A DNA stretch of 64,000 nt, taken from the NCBI RefSeq assembly GCF_014651495.1, contig NZ_BMWZ01000004.1:488346-552345 (forward strand), read 5' to 3'. Positions 11,979 to 20,949 of this stretch are shown in pieces. The first letter of the stretch is position 1. The number at the start of each line of letters is the position of its first letter. The notes under the pieces are model-generated. The model was not told the DNA's origin. It saw nothing but the letters and a program-made list of their open reading frames with translations, and did not search any database. The translations under genes were made by a program, and so were the position numbers. The DNA is from Algibacter mikhailovii. Lineage in GTDB: Bacteria > Bacteroidota > Bacteroidia > Flavobacteriales > Flavobacteriaceae.

Positions 11979-11998
11979 TTTAACCTAAATAGGTTAAA
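11979..11998. promoter_or_regulatory. Palindrome upstream of the TPR-HTH regulator
   Basis: TTTAACCTA / TAGGTTAAA arms of 9 bp separated by AA, about 76 bp before the regulator gene. A perfect inverted repeat at this position is a candidate operator for autoregulation. The half-site AGGTTAAA resembles, but is not, the PUL repeat AGGTAAA. Confidence 0.45.
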
Positions 11999-12073
11999 TA
12001 TTCAATATTTCTCTTGTATATTGAGTAAACCTTTTAAAAACAAGGGTTTTTTACCCCTAAAGTAATCGTGATT

Positions 12074-13711
12074 ATGATGTTTTTTAGTAAACAATTTACC
12101 ATATTAACCTTAACACTATGTATTGCAGTAAGCACACATGCATTAATTAGTGTTTCTGACAACAATCCACCTCAGGATTACGATTTATATGCACAATTAT
12201 TACAAAACGATCAAACGCAAAACACCGACAGTTCTGCCGAAGAACTGAAAATTCTAATCCAAGCCGCCCTTCAGGACAAAGATACTATTAGAGCTATTAA
12301 CACTTTAATGAAGTTAGCTAGAAACTACAGTCATCAAGCAAATCACAAAATCACCTATGATGTCTTGTGGACTGCTTTATCTTTAGCCGATGAAGGTGAT
12401 TTCGATTTTGAAAAATCTGAAATATACAGAGCCATTGGCCGCCATTATAACTATTTCAATAGACGAGAAAAATCTCTTGAATACCTAAATCGTTCGCTAA
12501 ATAAAAAAAAACAACTTGTAGCAGAAGACAAACTAAAAGAGAGCAGTTTAACTTCAAATTATTTGGCATTCACATCTTCTTTTAGAGAATTGAATGAACT
12601 AAAGCTGGGAAAAATCTATCTGGATAGTTGCTTTATGTATATGGATTCTACCGTTAGACCTTCGAATCGGGCTTTTATTAAATTTGAGCATGCTGTTATT
12701 TTAAACGATGAAGAAAAACACCAGAACGCATTAGAAACCTTTAATGAAGTACTCCCATGGTTTACAGATTTCATACCCAGTTACAATGTTTTGGTATATA
12801 CGTATATGGGCGATGTTGCTAAAGACTTAAAAGACTTTTCTGAAAGTGAGCGCCTTTACGCACAAGCATTAGAAACCTCATATCGTTTTAATGCTCACAA
12901 TGACTTCACCCCTTTAATTCATGAAAGATTAGCTGAGCTCTATTTTTCACAAGGTCATTTTGAAAAAGCTTACAGCAGCATGAAAAGCGCCAAAAAACTA
13001 GATGGTATTTACTTTGATAGTAGGAGCGTTAACAACAGACCTCTTCTTGAAATACAGGATGCCTTTCTAAAAGAAAAAGAACTTCAGGCTAAGGCGGAAC
13101 AAAATCAAAAAATAATACAGTTTAAACAAGAGGAAAAGGTCCTTTTGCTGCAAAAAGTAATTCTAATAGGATTAGTTATTTCAATTGTAATTTTTGGTCT
13201 CTTGTATCTAAATATTGTTCGAGCTAAGCATCGTGCAGAAAAAAGGATTTTAAGCAAGAAAAGAGCTTTTGAAATGCAAAAAAACCAGGAAGTTATTGAA
13301 TTAAAAAACAAAGAATTAGCGGCATCTGTTATAAAACTTATTGAAAAAGATTCATTCATTGATGCCTTAAAGAAAAAGCTTTCAGACGGAACGGGAGATA
13401 TAGACAGACGAGAAGCGAAACAAATAATTAATTCAATTTCAAATAGCAACAATGACAACTGGACTGAATTCGAGGCTCGATTTATTTCGATAAACAAAAA
13501 ATTCTATACTAAATTAAGCACGAAATTCCCAAACTTAACGGTTAATGATCAACGCCTTTGCGCTTTGGTAAAGCTAAATTTTTCAAGTAAGGAAATAGCA
13601 AAACTACTCAATATGTCAGTTGAAAGTGTACATACAACAAGAAGTCGTCTTAGAAAAAAACTTGAATTATCCAGAAATACCAATTTAAAACAGTTTATAG
13701 CTGACATTTAA
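12074..13711 (+). CDS. Membrane-anchored TPR sensor with LuxR-type HTH
   Basis: About 545 aa; the ATG at 12074 was preferred to the GTG at 12068. N-terminal signal/anchor ('FTILTLTLCIAVSTHA'), then TPR-like helical repeats (about 70-330: 'ALETFNEVLPWF', 'SESERLYAQALETSY', 'FSQGHFEKAYSSMKSAKK'). A transmembrane helix lies at about 360-382 ('VILIGLVISIVIFGLLYLNI'), then a charged coiled coil and a C-terminal HTH ('LVKLNFSSKEIAKLLNMSVESV', about 505-540). Such TPR-TM-HTH proteins are common regulators in Bacteroidota. It sits directly upstream of the AraC gene inside the PUL, so it is likely a locus regulator; its ligand is unknown. Confidence 0.85.
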   Translation: MMFFSKQFTILTLTLCIAVSTHALISVSDNNPPQDYDLYAQLLQNDQTQNTDSSAEELKILIQAALQDKDTIRAINTLMKLARNYSHQANHKITYDVLWTALSLADEGDFDFEKSEIYRAIGRHYNYFNRREKSLEYLNRSLNKKKQLVAEDKLKESSLTSNYLAFTSSFRELNELKLGKIYLDSCFMYMDSTVRPSNRAFIKFEHAVILNDEEKHQNALETFNEVLPWFTDFIPSYNVLVYTYMGDVAKDLKDFSESERLYAQALETSYRFNAHNDFTPLIHERLAELYFSQGHFEKAYSSMKSAKKLDGIYFDSRSVNNRPLLEIQDAFLKEKELQAKAEQNQKIIQFKQEEKVLLLQKVILIGLVISIVIFGLLYLNIVRAKHRAEKRILSKKRAFEMQKNQEVIELKNKELAASVIKLIEKDSFIDALKKKLSDGTGDIDRREAKQIINSISNSNNDNWTEFEARFISINKKFYTKLSTKFPNLTVNDQRLCALVKLNFSSKEIAKLLNMSVESVHTTRSRLRKKLELSRNTNLKQFIADI

Positions 13712-13758
13712 ATTTTTCAAACAAAAAACTATACTACTAAAATTTTAATACTATTATT

Positions 13759-14616
13759 ATGAAACTTGTACTTAAAAATTCCGGAACTACTGCAAATACA
13801 AAGCTAAATATCTACCGAAGAAATGTACCTTGTCTAGATATTGCATGGCATTATCATCCAGAATTTGAATTAATTTACATACCGCAAAGTCATGGTATTC
13901 GTTTTGTTGGAGATAGTGTCTCACAGTTCACACCCGGTGATTTAGTTCTAGTAGGGTCTTATTTACCTCACCTATGGAGAAATGACCTCTCATACTATCA
14001 ATCCGACAGTAAATTACAAGTCAAAACAATTATCACAAAATTTAAAAAAGACTTTTTAGGAAATGATTTATTCAACAAAACGGAGTTTTATGAAATAAAT
14101 AGGCTACTTGATGAGTCAAAATACGGCATTAGTTTTGGAAAAGATATAGCAGAAAAACTACATAGTGATTTTATAGAGCTACCAGAATTATCGGCTACAG
14201 AAAAACATATTAAACTACTAGGTATTTTAAATAAATTGTCGCTTTCTAAAAACAAAACCGTGCTATCCTCCTCTGACATGAGACAGTCTACTACAGAAAG
14301 TTCTGAGCGTATAGACACCGTATTAAAATATATTTCTGATAATTATGCTTCGAATATAGGATTAGAAGATGTTGCCAACGTTGCTTGTATGACAACGAAT
14401 TCTTTCTGTCGTTTTTTCAAGAAAACGACTAATAAATCATTCACACAATTCTTAAATGAAATACGCATAAGAAATGCTTCAAGAATCCTAGTACAAGATA
14501 ATTTACCGGTTTCAGAGGTATGTTACACCGTAGGCTTTAATTCTATAACTAACTTTAATAAACAGTTTAAACAGATTATGGGATCTACGCCTAAGAGCTT
14601 CCGCGAAGCTATATAA
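13759..14616 (+). CDS. AraC-family regulator (candidate PUL activator)
   Basis: 285 aa. N-terminal cupin-like sensor (about 10-110, with 'IAWHYHPEFELIYIP' and 'FTPGDLVLVGSYLPHLW') and a C-terminal AraC/XylS domain with two HTH motifs (about 185-285: 'IGLEDVANVACMTTNSFCRFFKKTT' and 'PVSEVCYTVGFNSITNFNKQFKQIMG'). Cytoplasmic. AraC-family activators typically bind direct repeats with a period near 21 bp next to the promoter, exactly the geometry of the seven repeat elements in this locus, so this is the best candidate for reading them. The cupin would sense a breakdown product, unknown here. It lies 47 bp after the TPR-HTH gene. Confidence 0.9.
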   Translation: MKLVLKNSGTTANTKLNIYRRNVPCLDIAWHYHPEFELIYIPQSHGIRFVGDSVSQFTPGDLVLVGSYLPHLWRNDLSYYQSDSKLQVKTIITKFKKDFLGNDLFNKTEFYEINRLLDESKYGISFGKDIAEKLHSDFIELPELSATEKHIKLLGILNKLSLSKNKTVLSSSDMRQSTTESSERIDTVLKYISDNYASNIGLEDVANVACMTTNSFCRFFKKTTNKSFTQFLNEIRIRNASRILVQDNLPVSEVCYTVGFNSITNFNKQFKQIMGSTPKSFREAI

Positions 14617-14667
14617 CGATAACCATAAAATTTCATTTCTTTTTTGTTGAATATTTAATTATTCAAA

Positions 14668-14733
14668 AGATAATATTTGCTCGAGTGCGGGTAAATATGA
14701 AGAATACCCCTTGTTTTTCTTTTATTTAATTTG
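14668..14733 (+). promoter_or_regulatory. PUL operator-promoter, copy 2 (GH127-1)
   Basis: AGATAATAT at 14668 and GGGTAAAT at 14689 (period 21 bp), with TTAATTTG at 14726-14733. The distal repeat is the most degenerate of the set. The whole element is 66 bp. It lies 70 bp before the GH127-1 start. Confidence 0.65.
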
Positions 14734-14803
14734 GAGCTATGTATTAAAATAAATCCCCATTATTTTATACGCATGAACAAACTGTATTGTTAAAAACTAT
14801 CTC

Positions 14804-16894
14804 ATGAGAACCAAATTAAAGTGGCTTGCTATTGCCATTGCAGGAATGGCCATTATTGCATCCTGTAATAAGAAAAAAGACCTGCCTCAAAAGAACATGG
14901 CACTTTTAGGATCAAACTTTGACAGAAGTGGTGGAATAGTGAATCATAATGACAGTCCTCACCTGAAATTAAAAAGTATTGAAATAGGTGATTGTAAATG
15001 GACCGAAGGATTTTGGGCAGACAAACACAAAATGGCCGAAGAAACCATGATTCCACATATGGGAACCATTTTTAAGGGAGACATTGGTTTTGCATACGAC
15101 AACTTTAAAAAAGCCGCGGGTATGATGGAAGGTGGACCTTTAGGAAAGTATTGGCATGATGGTGATTTTTATAAGTGGATGGAGTCAACCATGTACCTGT
15201 ATGCCGATAATGGTGACGAAAAATTAATGGATGACCTGGATGAAATCATAGAAGTCATTGACAAAGCTCAAGAAGATGATGGATATCTCCACACCCATGT
15301 ACAACTTCTGGGGATAGATAGATGGAGCAATATGCATTATCATGAACTCTACAATGCTGGGCACCTTTATACGAGTGCTTCAATTCATTACAGAGTTACC
15401 GGAAAAACCAACTTCCTTGAAATAGCCATAAAAAATGCTGATTATCTATATTCTGTTTTTGAATCAAGAGACCCTGAATTAGCACGTATGGGATTCAACC
15501 CATCGCAGATTATGGGCTTAGTTGAGCTATACAGAACTACAAAAGACAAAAAATACTTAGAATTAGCAGATATCTTTGTAACCATGAGAGGGTCTGTTCC
15601 TATGGATCAACATCCTACTGTTAGTCCAAACTTCTTAGGTGACCACAACCAAATGCGTACACCATTTAGAAAAGAAACTGAAGCTAAAGGTCATGCGGTT
15701 TTAGCTAATTATTTATGGTCTGGAGCTGCAGATTTGTACGCTGAAACTGGAGAAGATTCATTAATTACTGCTCTTGAAAAAATTTGGGATAGTGCGGTTA
15801 ATAGAAAAATGTATTTAACAGGAGCCCAAGGACAAACACATCATGGTGCCAGCCAAAGTCCAGCCGGAAGAACCGATATGGTTCATGAAGCGTTTCAAGA
15901 TGATTATTTAATGCCAAATAAAACAGCATACAATGAGACATGTGCTAACATTTCTAACGCCATGTTTAACTACCGCCTACTATCTGCTAAGGGAGACTCT
16001 AAATATGCCGATGTTATGGAATTAGTAATGTATAATAGCGCATTAGTTGGCATCAGTATAGAAGGAAAAGATTACTTCTATTCTAACCCGCTTAGAATGT
16101 TAGATGGTGGCATAGACTACACCCATGCCACTACAGAGAGAAGGCATCGTGTACCTTATATCCCAGTATTTTGTTGTCCACCAAACTTAGCAAGAACTAT
16201 AGCCAAATCTGCAGGGTGGGCTTATAGTAAATCAGCGAATGGTATTGCTGTAAATCTTTATGGAGGAAACCAATTAGAAACCACATTATTGGATGGATCT
16301 AAATTAAAACTAAATCAAAAAACACAATACCCTTGGGATGGTGCTGTTGAATTTACTATTGAGGAATGTAAATCCACTCCTTTTGAAATATGGTTCAGAA
16401 TACCTGAGTGGGCTGCCGGCACTACAATTAAAATTAATGGTGAAGATGCTGGTATAAGCATTACTCCAAAAACATTTGCAAAAGTAGAGCGCCAATGGAA
16501 AAAAGGTGATGTTGTCGCTTTGGATATCCCAATGGATATTAGCTTTGTTGAAGGCGATCCAAGAATTGAAGAAACAAGAAATCAAGTAGCTGTAAAAAGG
16601 GGGCCAATTGTTTATTGTATTGAATCGCCAGATTTACCCGAAAACACAAGCATTTTAGATGTTTATATTTCTCAAGGTACCAAGTTAACTCCAAACCATA
16701 AACCAGACTTTCTAGGCGGAGTCACAATGATTGATTCAGATATAATGCTACGGACACAAAAAGAGGAAGGGATGTACAGAAAACTAGAGGCACCTTCTTG
16801 GAAAAAGGTAAAATCTTCATTTGTACCATACTATGCTTGGAGTAACCGAGGAGAAGCCGAAATGACTGTGTTTATGCCAATCGTTTGGGAATAA
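14804..16894 (+). CDS. GH127-family enzyme 1 (lipoprotein)
   Basis: 696 aa. A lipoprotein signal (AIAGMAIIASC) predicts membrane anchoring. GH127 (DUF1680) (alpha/alpha)6 barrel: 'WTEGFWADKHKMAEE', 'YWHDGDFYKWMES', then beta domains. The residues that hold Zn and act in GH127 beta-L-arabinofuranosidases are present: E378 and C380 (NETCAN) and the C457-C458 pair (FCCPPN). GH127 members in carrageenan loci are alpha-1,3-(3,6-anhydro)-D-galactosidases, which fits this locus better than arabinofuranosidase. It is the first gene of a unit with a 100-aa protein and a cytochrome c and is preceded by operator copy 2. Two paralogues follow in this window. Confidence 0.88.
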   Translation: MRTKLKWLAIAIAGMAIIASCNKKKDLPQKNMALLGSNFDRSGGIVNHNDSPHLKLKSIEIGDCKWTEGFWADKHKMAEETMIPHMGTIFKGDIGFAYDNFKKAAGMMEGGPLGKYWHDGDFYKWMESTMYLYADNGDEKLMDDLDEIIEVIDKAQEDDGYLHTHVQLLGIDRWSNMHYHELYNAGHLYTSASIHYRVTGKTNFLEIAIKNADYLYSVFESRDPELARMGFNPSQIMGLVELYRTTKDKKYLELADIFVTMRGSVPMDQHPTVSPNFLGDHNQMRTPFRKETEAKGHAVLANYLWSGAADLYAETGEDSLITALEKIWDSAVNRKMYLTGAQGQTHHGASQSPAGRTDMVHEAFQDDYLMPNKTAYNETCANISNAMFNYRLLSAKGDSKYADVMELVMYNSALVGISIEGKDYFYSNPLRMLDGGIDYTHATTERRHRVPYIPVFCCPPNLARTIAKSAGWAYSKSANGIAVNLYGGNQLETTLLDGSKLKLNQKTQYPWDGAVEFTIEECKSTPFEIWFRIPEWAAGTTIKINGEDAGISITPKTFAKVERQWKKGDVVALDIPMDISFVEGDPRIEETRNQVAVKRGPIVYCIESPDLPENTSILDVYISQGTKLTPNHKPDFLGGVTMIDSDIMLRTQKEEGMYRKLEAPSWKKVKSSFVPYYAWSNRGEAEMTVFMPIVWE

Positions 16895-16910
16895 TCTAGT
16901 TTGTAATTAA

Positions 16911-17213
16911 ATGAAATATATTATAACATTAACTCTTAGCCTATTTATTACGGCCCCTGCATGCCCTCCGGTAAAAGCAGGTATCAATGCGACTATTTCT
17001 CCCCAAAAAAAACAAAAAACCTTTGACTATTCAGGTTATATATGGACCTATGGATTTTTGTTAGAAAAGCAAAAATTAAATTCCTACGCTGGCATTCCAA
17101 AGCTTGTAAGACTGTTTGGAGATTCAAATTCTTTCTACGATTTCAATTATAAGCTAAAAGTAGCAGGTCTAGTTGAAGGAGAGTTCAAAGGGTACTCTTT
17201 TAATTCATTATAA
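16911..17213 (+). CDS. Unknown 100-aa exported protein
   Basis: 100 aa with an N-terminal hydrophobic segment and a possible lipobox ('ITAPAC'). No domain is recognised; the rest is 'YSGYIWTYGFLLEKQKL' and 'GIPKLVRLFGD' with many aromatic residues. It sits 16 bp after GH127-1 and 5 bp before the cytochrome c gene, so it is co-transcribed with them. A role in electron transfer or substrate oxidation with the cytochrome is possible but unsupported. Confidence 0.5.
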   Translation: MKYIITLTLSLFITAPACPPVKAGINATISPQKKQKTFDYSGYIWTYGFLLEKQKLNSYAGIPKLVRLFGDSNSFYDFNYKLKVAGLVEGEFKGYSFNSL

Positions 17214-17218
17214 ATATT

Positions 17219-17629
17219 ATGCAAAAAACGAAACATATTAAAACCATCTTTTTTTTAGTTCTAACTAGTATTTCTTTTAATGTGGTGAGTCAAAATATTG
17301 TAGAAGAAAGTATAAAGAGAGGTAAAAAAATCTATATGCAAAACTGTGTAGCTTGTCATATGCCTGATGGTAAAGGCATGACTGGCGCTTTTTCTCCTTT
17401 AGCAAAATCTGATTATTTAATGGAAGACATTAATCGTAGCATAACAACAATTCTAGAGGGTTTAAATGGAGAAATAACAGTAAATGGTATTACTTACTAC
17501 GGTGCTATGGTTCCATTTAATTCCTTAACTGATAAAGAAATTGCAGATGTATCTAACTATATTAGAAACAATTGGGGTAACCAAGGCAAGCCAATAGAAC
17601 CGGAGCTCGTAGCGGATTTGAGAAAATAA
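17219..17629 (+). CDS. Class I cytochrome c
   Basis: 136 aa with a signal peptide ('FFLVLTSISFNVVSQ') and a haem-binding 'CVACHMPDGKGMTGAFSPLA' motif with a distal Met region ('YYGAMVPFN'). It is a mono-haem, cbb3-subunit-like periplasmic c-type cytochrome. It ends the GH127-1 unit and is followed by a strong terminator. A periplasmic electron acceptor beside a divergently regulated molybdenum hydroxylase suggests it takes electrons from that enzyme (inference). Confidence 0.88.
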   Translation: MQKTKHIKTIFFLVLTSISFNVVSQNIVEESIKRGKKIYMQNCVACHMPDGKGMTGAFSPLAKSDYLMEDINRSITTILEGLNGEITVNGITYYGAMVPFNSLTDKEIADVSNYIRNNWGNQGKPIEPELVADLRK

Positions 17630-17660
17630 AACTAAATTGAATTAGTTTCTAAACAAAACA

Positions 17661-17693
17661 AAACGGGGTTAAAAAATGATTTTAACCCCGTTT
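17661..17693 (+). terminator. Terminator after the GH127-1/cytochrome unit
   Basis: AAACGGGGTTAAAA (17661-17674) and TTTTAACCCCGTTT (17680-17693) form a 14-bp stem with T-rich end; probably bidirectional. Confidence 0.85.
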
Positions 17694-17850
17694 ATTGATT
17701 CAGCTATTAATCAATGTTTAGTCCTACGCTATTATTTTTTTATATTCTAACACACTATTCTCTGTTTTTATGGAAGACAATCTCTTTTGGGAATTGACAA
17801 GTTAATTTAACAATGTCAACTGTCTTGATAACAGATACTCCTTCAGCCTA

Positions 17851-17919
17851 CTATACAGGTTCCTTATTCTTTTTACACGATACACTTGAAAGTACTATAC
17901 TAACTAATACTATCATCAT
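17851..17919 (-). pseudogene. Possible truncated lipoprotein gene
   Basis: An ATG-ATG start at 17919 opens 22 codons encoding a lipoprotein-like leader (hydrophobic stretch then V-S-C-K-K-N), ending at a TAG. Past the stop the same frame stays open for about 30 more codons. This may be a small real lipoprotein or the remains of a longer one. It lies 43 bp after the Mo-hydroxylase stop, in the same direction. Confidence 0.25.
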
Positions 17920-17961
17920 GTCTTTTTCTCACATCTCTTCTTTCCATATTGCCTTTATTTA

Positions 17962-20148
17962 TTAAACCAAACCATGATCAGATAAAGGTAAACTTCTATA
18001 ACGTTTACCTGTAACCTTAAAAATTGCATTAACTATTGCAGGCGCTATTACAGGAACACCTGGTTCTCCTACCCCAGTTGGCTTGTCATTACTCTCAACA
18101 ATTTCAACATGAATCTCTGGCGCATCCTTTATTCTCAGCATTTGATAATTATGAAAATTACTTTGCTCAATCACCCCATCTTTAGCGGTTATTTTTCCAT
18201 AGAACGCTAGAGACATTCCAAAGATTACTGACCCTTCCATCTGAGCTTTAATAGTATCTTTATTAATAGCAGTGCCACAATTCACAACCATATGAACGCG
18301 ATGCACTTTCAATTGGCCATCTTTAACAGAAACCTCAACTGCAGCAGCAATATGCGAGTAAAAACTATAATGAACTGCAAGTCCTATTTCATGACCTTCG
18401 GGTAATGGCTTACCATAGCCCGCATTTTTCGCCGCTGTTTTTAAAACATGCTTTAATTTGGCGGTGTCGTATTTATACGCATCTTTGGTCTCTTGAAGGC
18501 GATCTTTCCCTATTAAGTCTAATCTAAAATCTAAGGGGTCTTTACCTGCTTCGTGAGCAAGTTCATCTGCAAAAACGTTAATGGCAAACCCATGAGGAAT
18601 ATTAATCACTGAACGCAACCAGCCTATTCTAACATGCGCATCTGCTTTTCCTGTTTCAATTTGCATATTAGGAATATCATAGGGTACATCTTTCGCACTC
18701 CTCGCTTCCCATGCTTGTGGCAAATTGCTTCCTGCTTTAAATGTGGATCCTATAGTTGGGAAAGCAAAACGATGCAGCCAACCAGAAACATTTCCGTTTG
18801 AGTCTAAAGCACCTTTCATATATTGAGCCGAAACCGTATGATAGTAGCTATGCTGGATATCATCTTCACGAGACCAAACTACTTGAACAGGGCCTCCAAT
18901 GGCTTTTGAAATGGCTGTTGCTTCAACCACAAAATCTGGCTTTGCTTTTCTACCAAATCCACCTCCTAAAAAGGTTACGTTTATAGTTACATTTGATTGA
19001 TCTGTATTTAAAAAGTTAGCAACTTCTCTTCTAGCTGCTTGCGGCGATTGTACTGGAGCCCAAACTTCGCACGTATCCCCACTAACAGAAACTACAGCAT
19101 TAGGAACCTCCATTGGTGCATGTGCTAAATGCGGTAACTGATAAGTAGCTTCAATCGACTTATTAGCACTGGAGAAAGCATCATCAACGCTACCAACACT
19201 TTTTTCTACATGACCTGGCTTATGAACGTTCGCTGTAATGGTTTCCATATAATTTTCTGAATTATATGAAGCATTTGTACCATTTTCCCATTCCACTGCT
19301 AAGGCATCTCTGCCCTTGAATGCCGCCCAAGTATTTGTTGCTATGACCGCAATTCCTCCCAAAGGCCCAAAGGCCTTGTTTATTTTAGGCACCTCAACAA
19401 CTTCAATTACGCCTTGTATCTTGAGAGCTGCTGCTTTATCAAAAGACTTAACCGTTCCATGGGCAACTGGGCAATGTTTTATTGCCGCATATTTCATATC
19501 TGGTATGCGCTTATCTAAGCCAAATACTGCTGATCCATTGGATAAATTGACTACATCAATACTAGGCAATGTTTTTCCTATATACTTAAAATCCTTAGGT
19601 GATTTTAACGCTACTTTTTCAGGCACCTCAAGATCTTTAGCAAGATCCACTAAATCACCAAAACCTATCTTCTTACCGCTTGTATGAATTATAAAATGAT
19701 TTTCTGCCTTACATTCAGCTGCTGGAACACTCCAAGATTTAGCTGCCGCAGTAATGAGGACCGTTTTTACAGTAGCCCCCATTTGCCTCATTTTTTGAAA
19801 TAAGAGCCTTACACTTTTAGACCCATCGGTGTTTTGATTTCCATATTTGGAATCTCCGGTAGCCTGCTTAACCATGACTTTATCCCAATCAGCCTCCATT
19901 TCATCGGCTATAACCGATGTTAAAGAGGTACGAACCCCCTGTCCCATTTCAGAACGAGATGCCACTAATATTAGAGTTCCATCAGCGTTTAATTGAACAA
20001 ATAAATTAGGATTAAATTCTGAACTAATTTCTTCCTCAGAATCAAAACTTGTAAATGAATACACGGTAGACGCTAAAATCAATCCTCCCGAAGCTAACCC
20101 AATACCTTTAAGAAAACCTCTTCTGCTTATATTTTTAATTTGCTCCAT
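17962..20148 (-). CDS. Molybdenum hydroxylase large subunit (aldehyde oxidase, IorB-like)
   Basis: 728 aa. The N-terminus carries a twin-arginine signal (SRRGFLKGIGLASGG), so the folded cofactor protein is exported. Xanthine dehydrogenase family molybdopterin-binding domains: 'SEMGQGVRTS', 'GGGFGRKAKPDF', 'HMVVNCGTAINKD' and a C-terminal 'PTGVGEPGVPVIAPAIVNAIF' with the catalytic Glu of the GxGE motif. It pairs with the 2Fe-2S subunit 2 bp upstream, the two-subunit form with electrons passing to a cytochrome. The substrate may be an aldose or aldehyde from the glycan, such as 3,6-anhydro-galactose; this is inferred from shared operator control. Confidence 0.88.
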   Translation of the reverse strand: MEQIKNISRRGFLKGIGLASGGLILASTVYSFTSFDSEEEISSEFNPNLFVQLNADGTLILVASRSEMGQGVRTSLTSVIADEMEADWDKVMVKQATGDSKYGNQNTDGSKSVRLLFQKMRQMGATVKTVLITAAAKSWSVPAAECKAENHFIIHTSGKKIGFGDLVDLAKDLEVPEKVALKSPKDFKYIGKTLPSIDVVNLSNGSAVFGLDKRIPDMKYAAIKHCPVAHGTVKSFDKAAALKIQGVIEVVEVPKINKAFGPLGGIAVIATNTWAAFKGRDALAVEWENGTNASYNSENYMETITANVHKPGHVEKSVGSVDDAFSSANKSIEATYQLPHLAHAPMEVPNAVVSVSGDTCEVWAPVQSPQAARREVANFLNTDQSNVTINVTFLGGGFGRKAKPDFVVEATAISKAIGGPVQVVWSREDDIQHSYYHTVSAQYMKGALDSNGNVSGWLHRFAFPTIGSTFKAGSNLPQAWEARSAKDVPYDIPNMQIETGKADAHVRIGWLRSVINIPHGFAINVFADELAHEAGKDPLDFRLDLIGKDRLQETKDAYKYDTAKLKHVLKTAAKNAGYGKPLPEGHEIGLAVHYSFYSHIAAAVEVSVKDGQLKVHRVHMVVNCGTAINKDTIKAQMEGSVIFGMSLAFYGKITAKDGVIEQSNFHNYQMLRIKDAPEIHVEIVESNDKPTGVGEPGVPVIAPAIVNAIFKVTGKRYRSLPLSDHGLV

Positions 20149-20150
20149 GA

Positions 20151-20609
20151 TTAACTTTTATTTTTTTGTTCAACACAATGTTTAATGGCTCCTTTAATTC
20201 TAGTATATGTACCACATCTACAAATATTGCGAGACATATTCCCATTAATCTCCGCCTCACTTGGATTTGGATTATTATTTAACATAGAGGTTGCTGTAAT
20301 CAATTGTCCAGATTGACAAAAACCGCATTGAGGGACATTGAACTCTGCCCAAGATTTCTGAAGCGCCTGAAGGTTTTCAGTTTTTCCTTCAATCGTTATT
20401 ATTTCTTTTCCTTCCATAGCAGAAACAGGCATTTGGCAAGAATTAACTGCATTACCATCCATCAACACCATACAAGCACCGCATAATCCTTTCCCGCAGC
20501 CAAATTTGGTTCCGGTATAGCCAATTATATCGCGTATTACCCAAAGTAAAGGCATCGTAGGATCTACATCCACCTCATGTTCTTTTCCATTAATTTTTAA
20601 AGTAATCAT
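20151..20609 (-). CDS. Molybdenum hydroxylase 2Fe-2S subunit (IorA-like)
   Basis: 152 aa. N-terminal plant-type ferredoxin site 'CGKGLCGACMVLMDG' with a later Cys, and a C-terminal helical 2Fe-2S site ('CGFCQSGQ' and 'ICRCGTYTRIK'). This is the small subunit of two-subunit Mo hydroxylases. No signal peptide of its own; it is expected to be co-exported with the Tat-bearing large subunit. It is the first gene of the operon, with a roughly 330-nt leader from the operator-promoter at 20950-21015. Confidence 0.92.
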   Translation of the reverse strand: MITLKINGKEHEVDVDPTMPLLWVIRDIIGYTGTKFGCGKGLCGACMVLMDGNAVNSCQMPVSAMEGKEIITIEGKTENLQALQKSWAEFNVPQCGFCQSGQLITATSMLNNNPNPSEAEINGNMSRNICRCGTYTRIKGAIKHCVEQKNKS

Positions 20610-20949
20610 AGTAATATCATTTTAAGAAAATCAATATCTCCTTCTGTTTTTAGGTGAATTATTAAGACATGCTTAATTCCTATATTATGCCTAAAAAATT
20701 TATCCCTTAGTTTTCCCAAAACTATATCGGCTAGTTCCACAAGGTCTATTTTTACTTTTCTTGTAAAAGCCATTGTTATATACTGGTTTCTACGCTGCCA
20801 ATATCATGTCTAGAATAGTTACTACCTAAAAAGCATTTACGCCATTTAATAAGATTCTGGTTTGGTTTGAATTTTGAATTGTTCCTTTTGCAAGTTGTAC
20901 AAAATTGTCCAGGCTAGTAGATCGTATAGTTATCATTAGTTGCATGTTA

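Larger units (their letters stand above)
11721..12067. other. Intergenic region between GH2 and the HTH regulator
   Basis: 347 bp. It contains the GH2 terminator (11751-11790) and an AT-rich stretch with a 20-bp inverted repeat (11979-11998). No coding sequence was seen. It must also hold the promoter of the regulator at 12074; no copy of the PUL direct-repeat operator is present. Confidence 0.6.
17630..17961. other. Convergent region between cytochrome c and the Mo-hydroxylase
   Basis: 332 bp. It holds the cytochrome terminator (17661-17693) and, on the minus strand right after the Mo-hydroxylase gene, a 22-codon open frame that looks like a lipoprotein leader (17851-17919). Nothing else recognisable. 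Confidence 0.5.

Noticed and set aside
12044..12060. GGGGTAAA-like sequence on the minus strand before the TPR-HTH regulator
   Set aside because: Single half-site without a partner 21 bp away, and facing the wrong direction.
18756..19687. Plus-strand open frames inside the Mo-hydroxylase gene
   Set aside because: Antisense shadows of a clearly conserved coding sequence.
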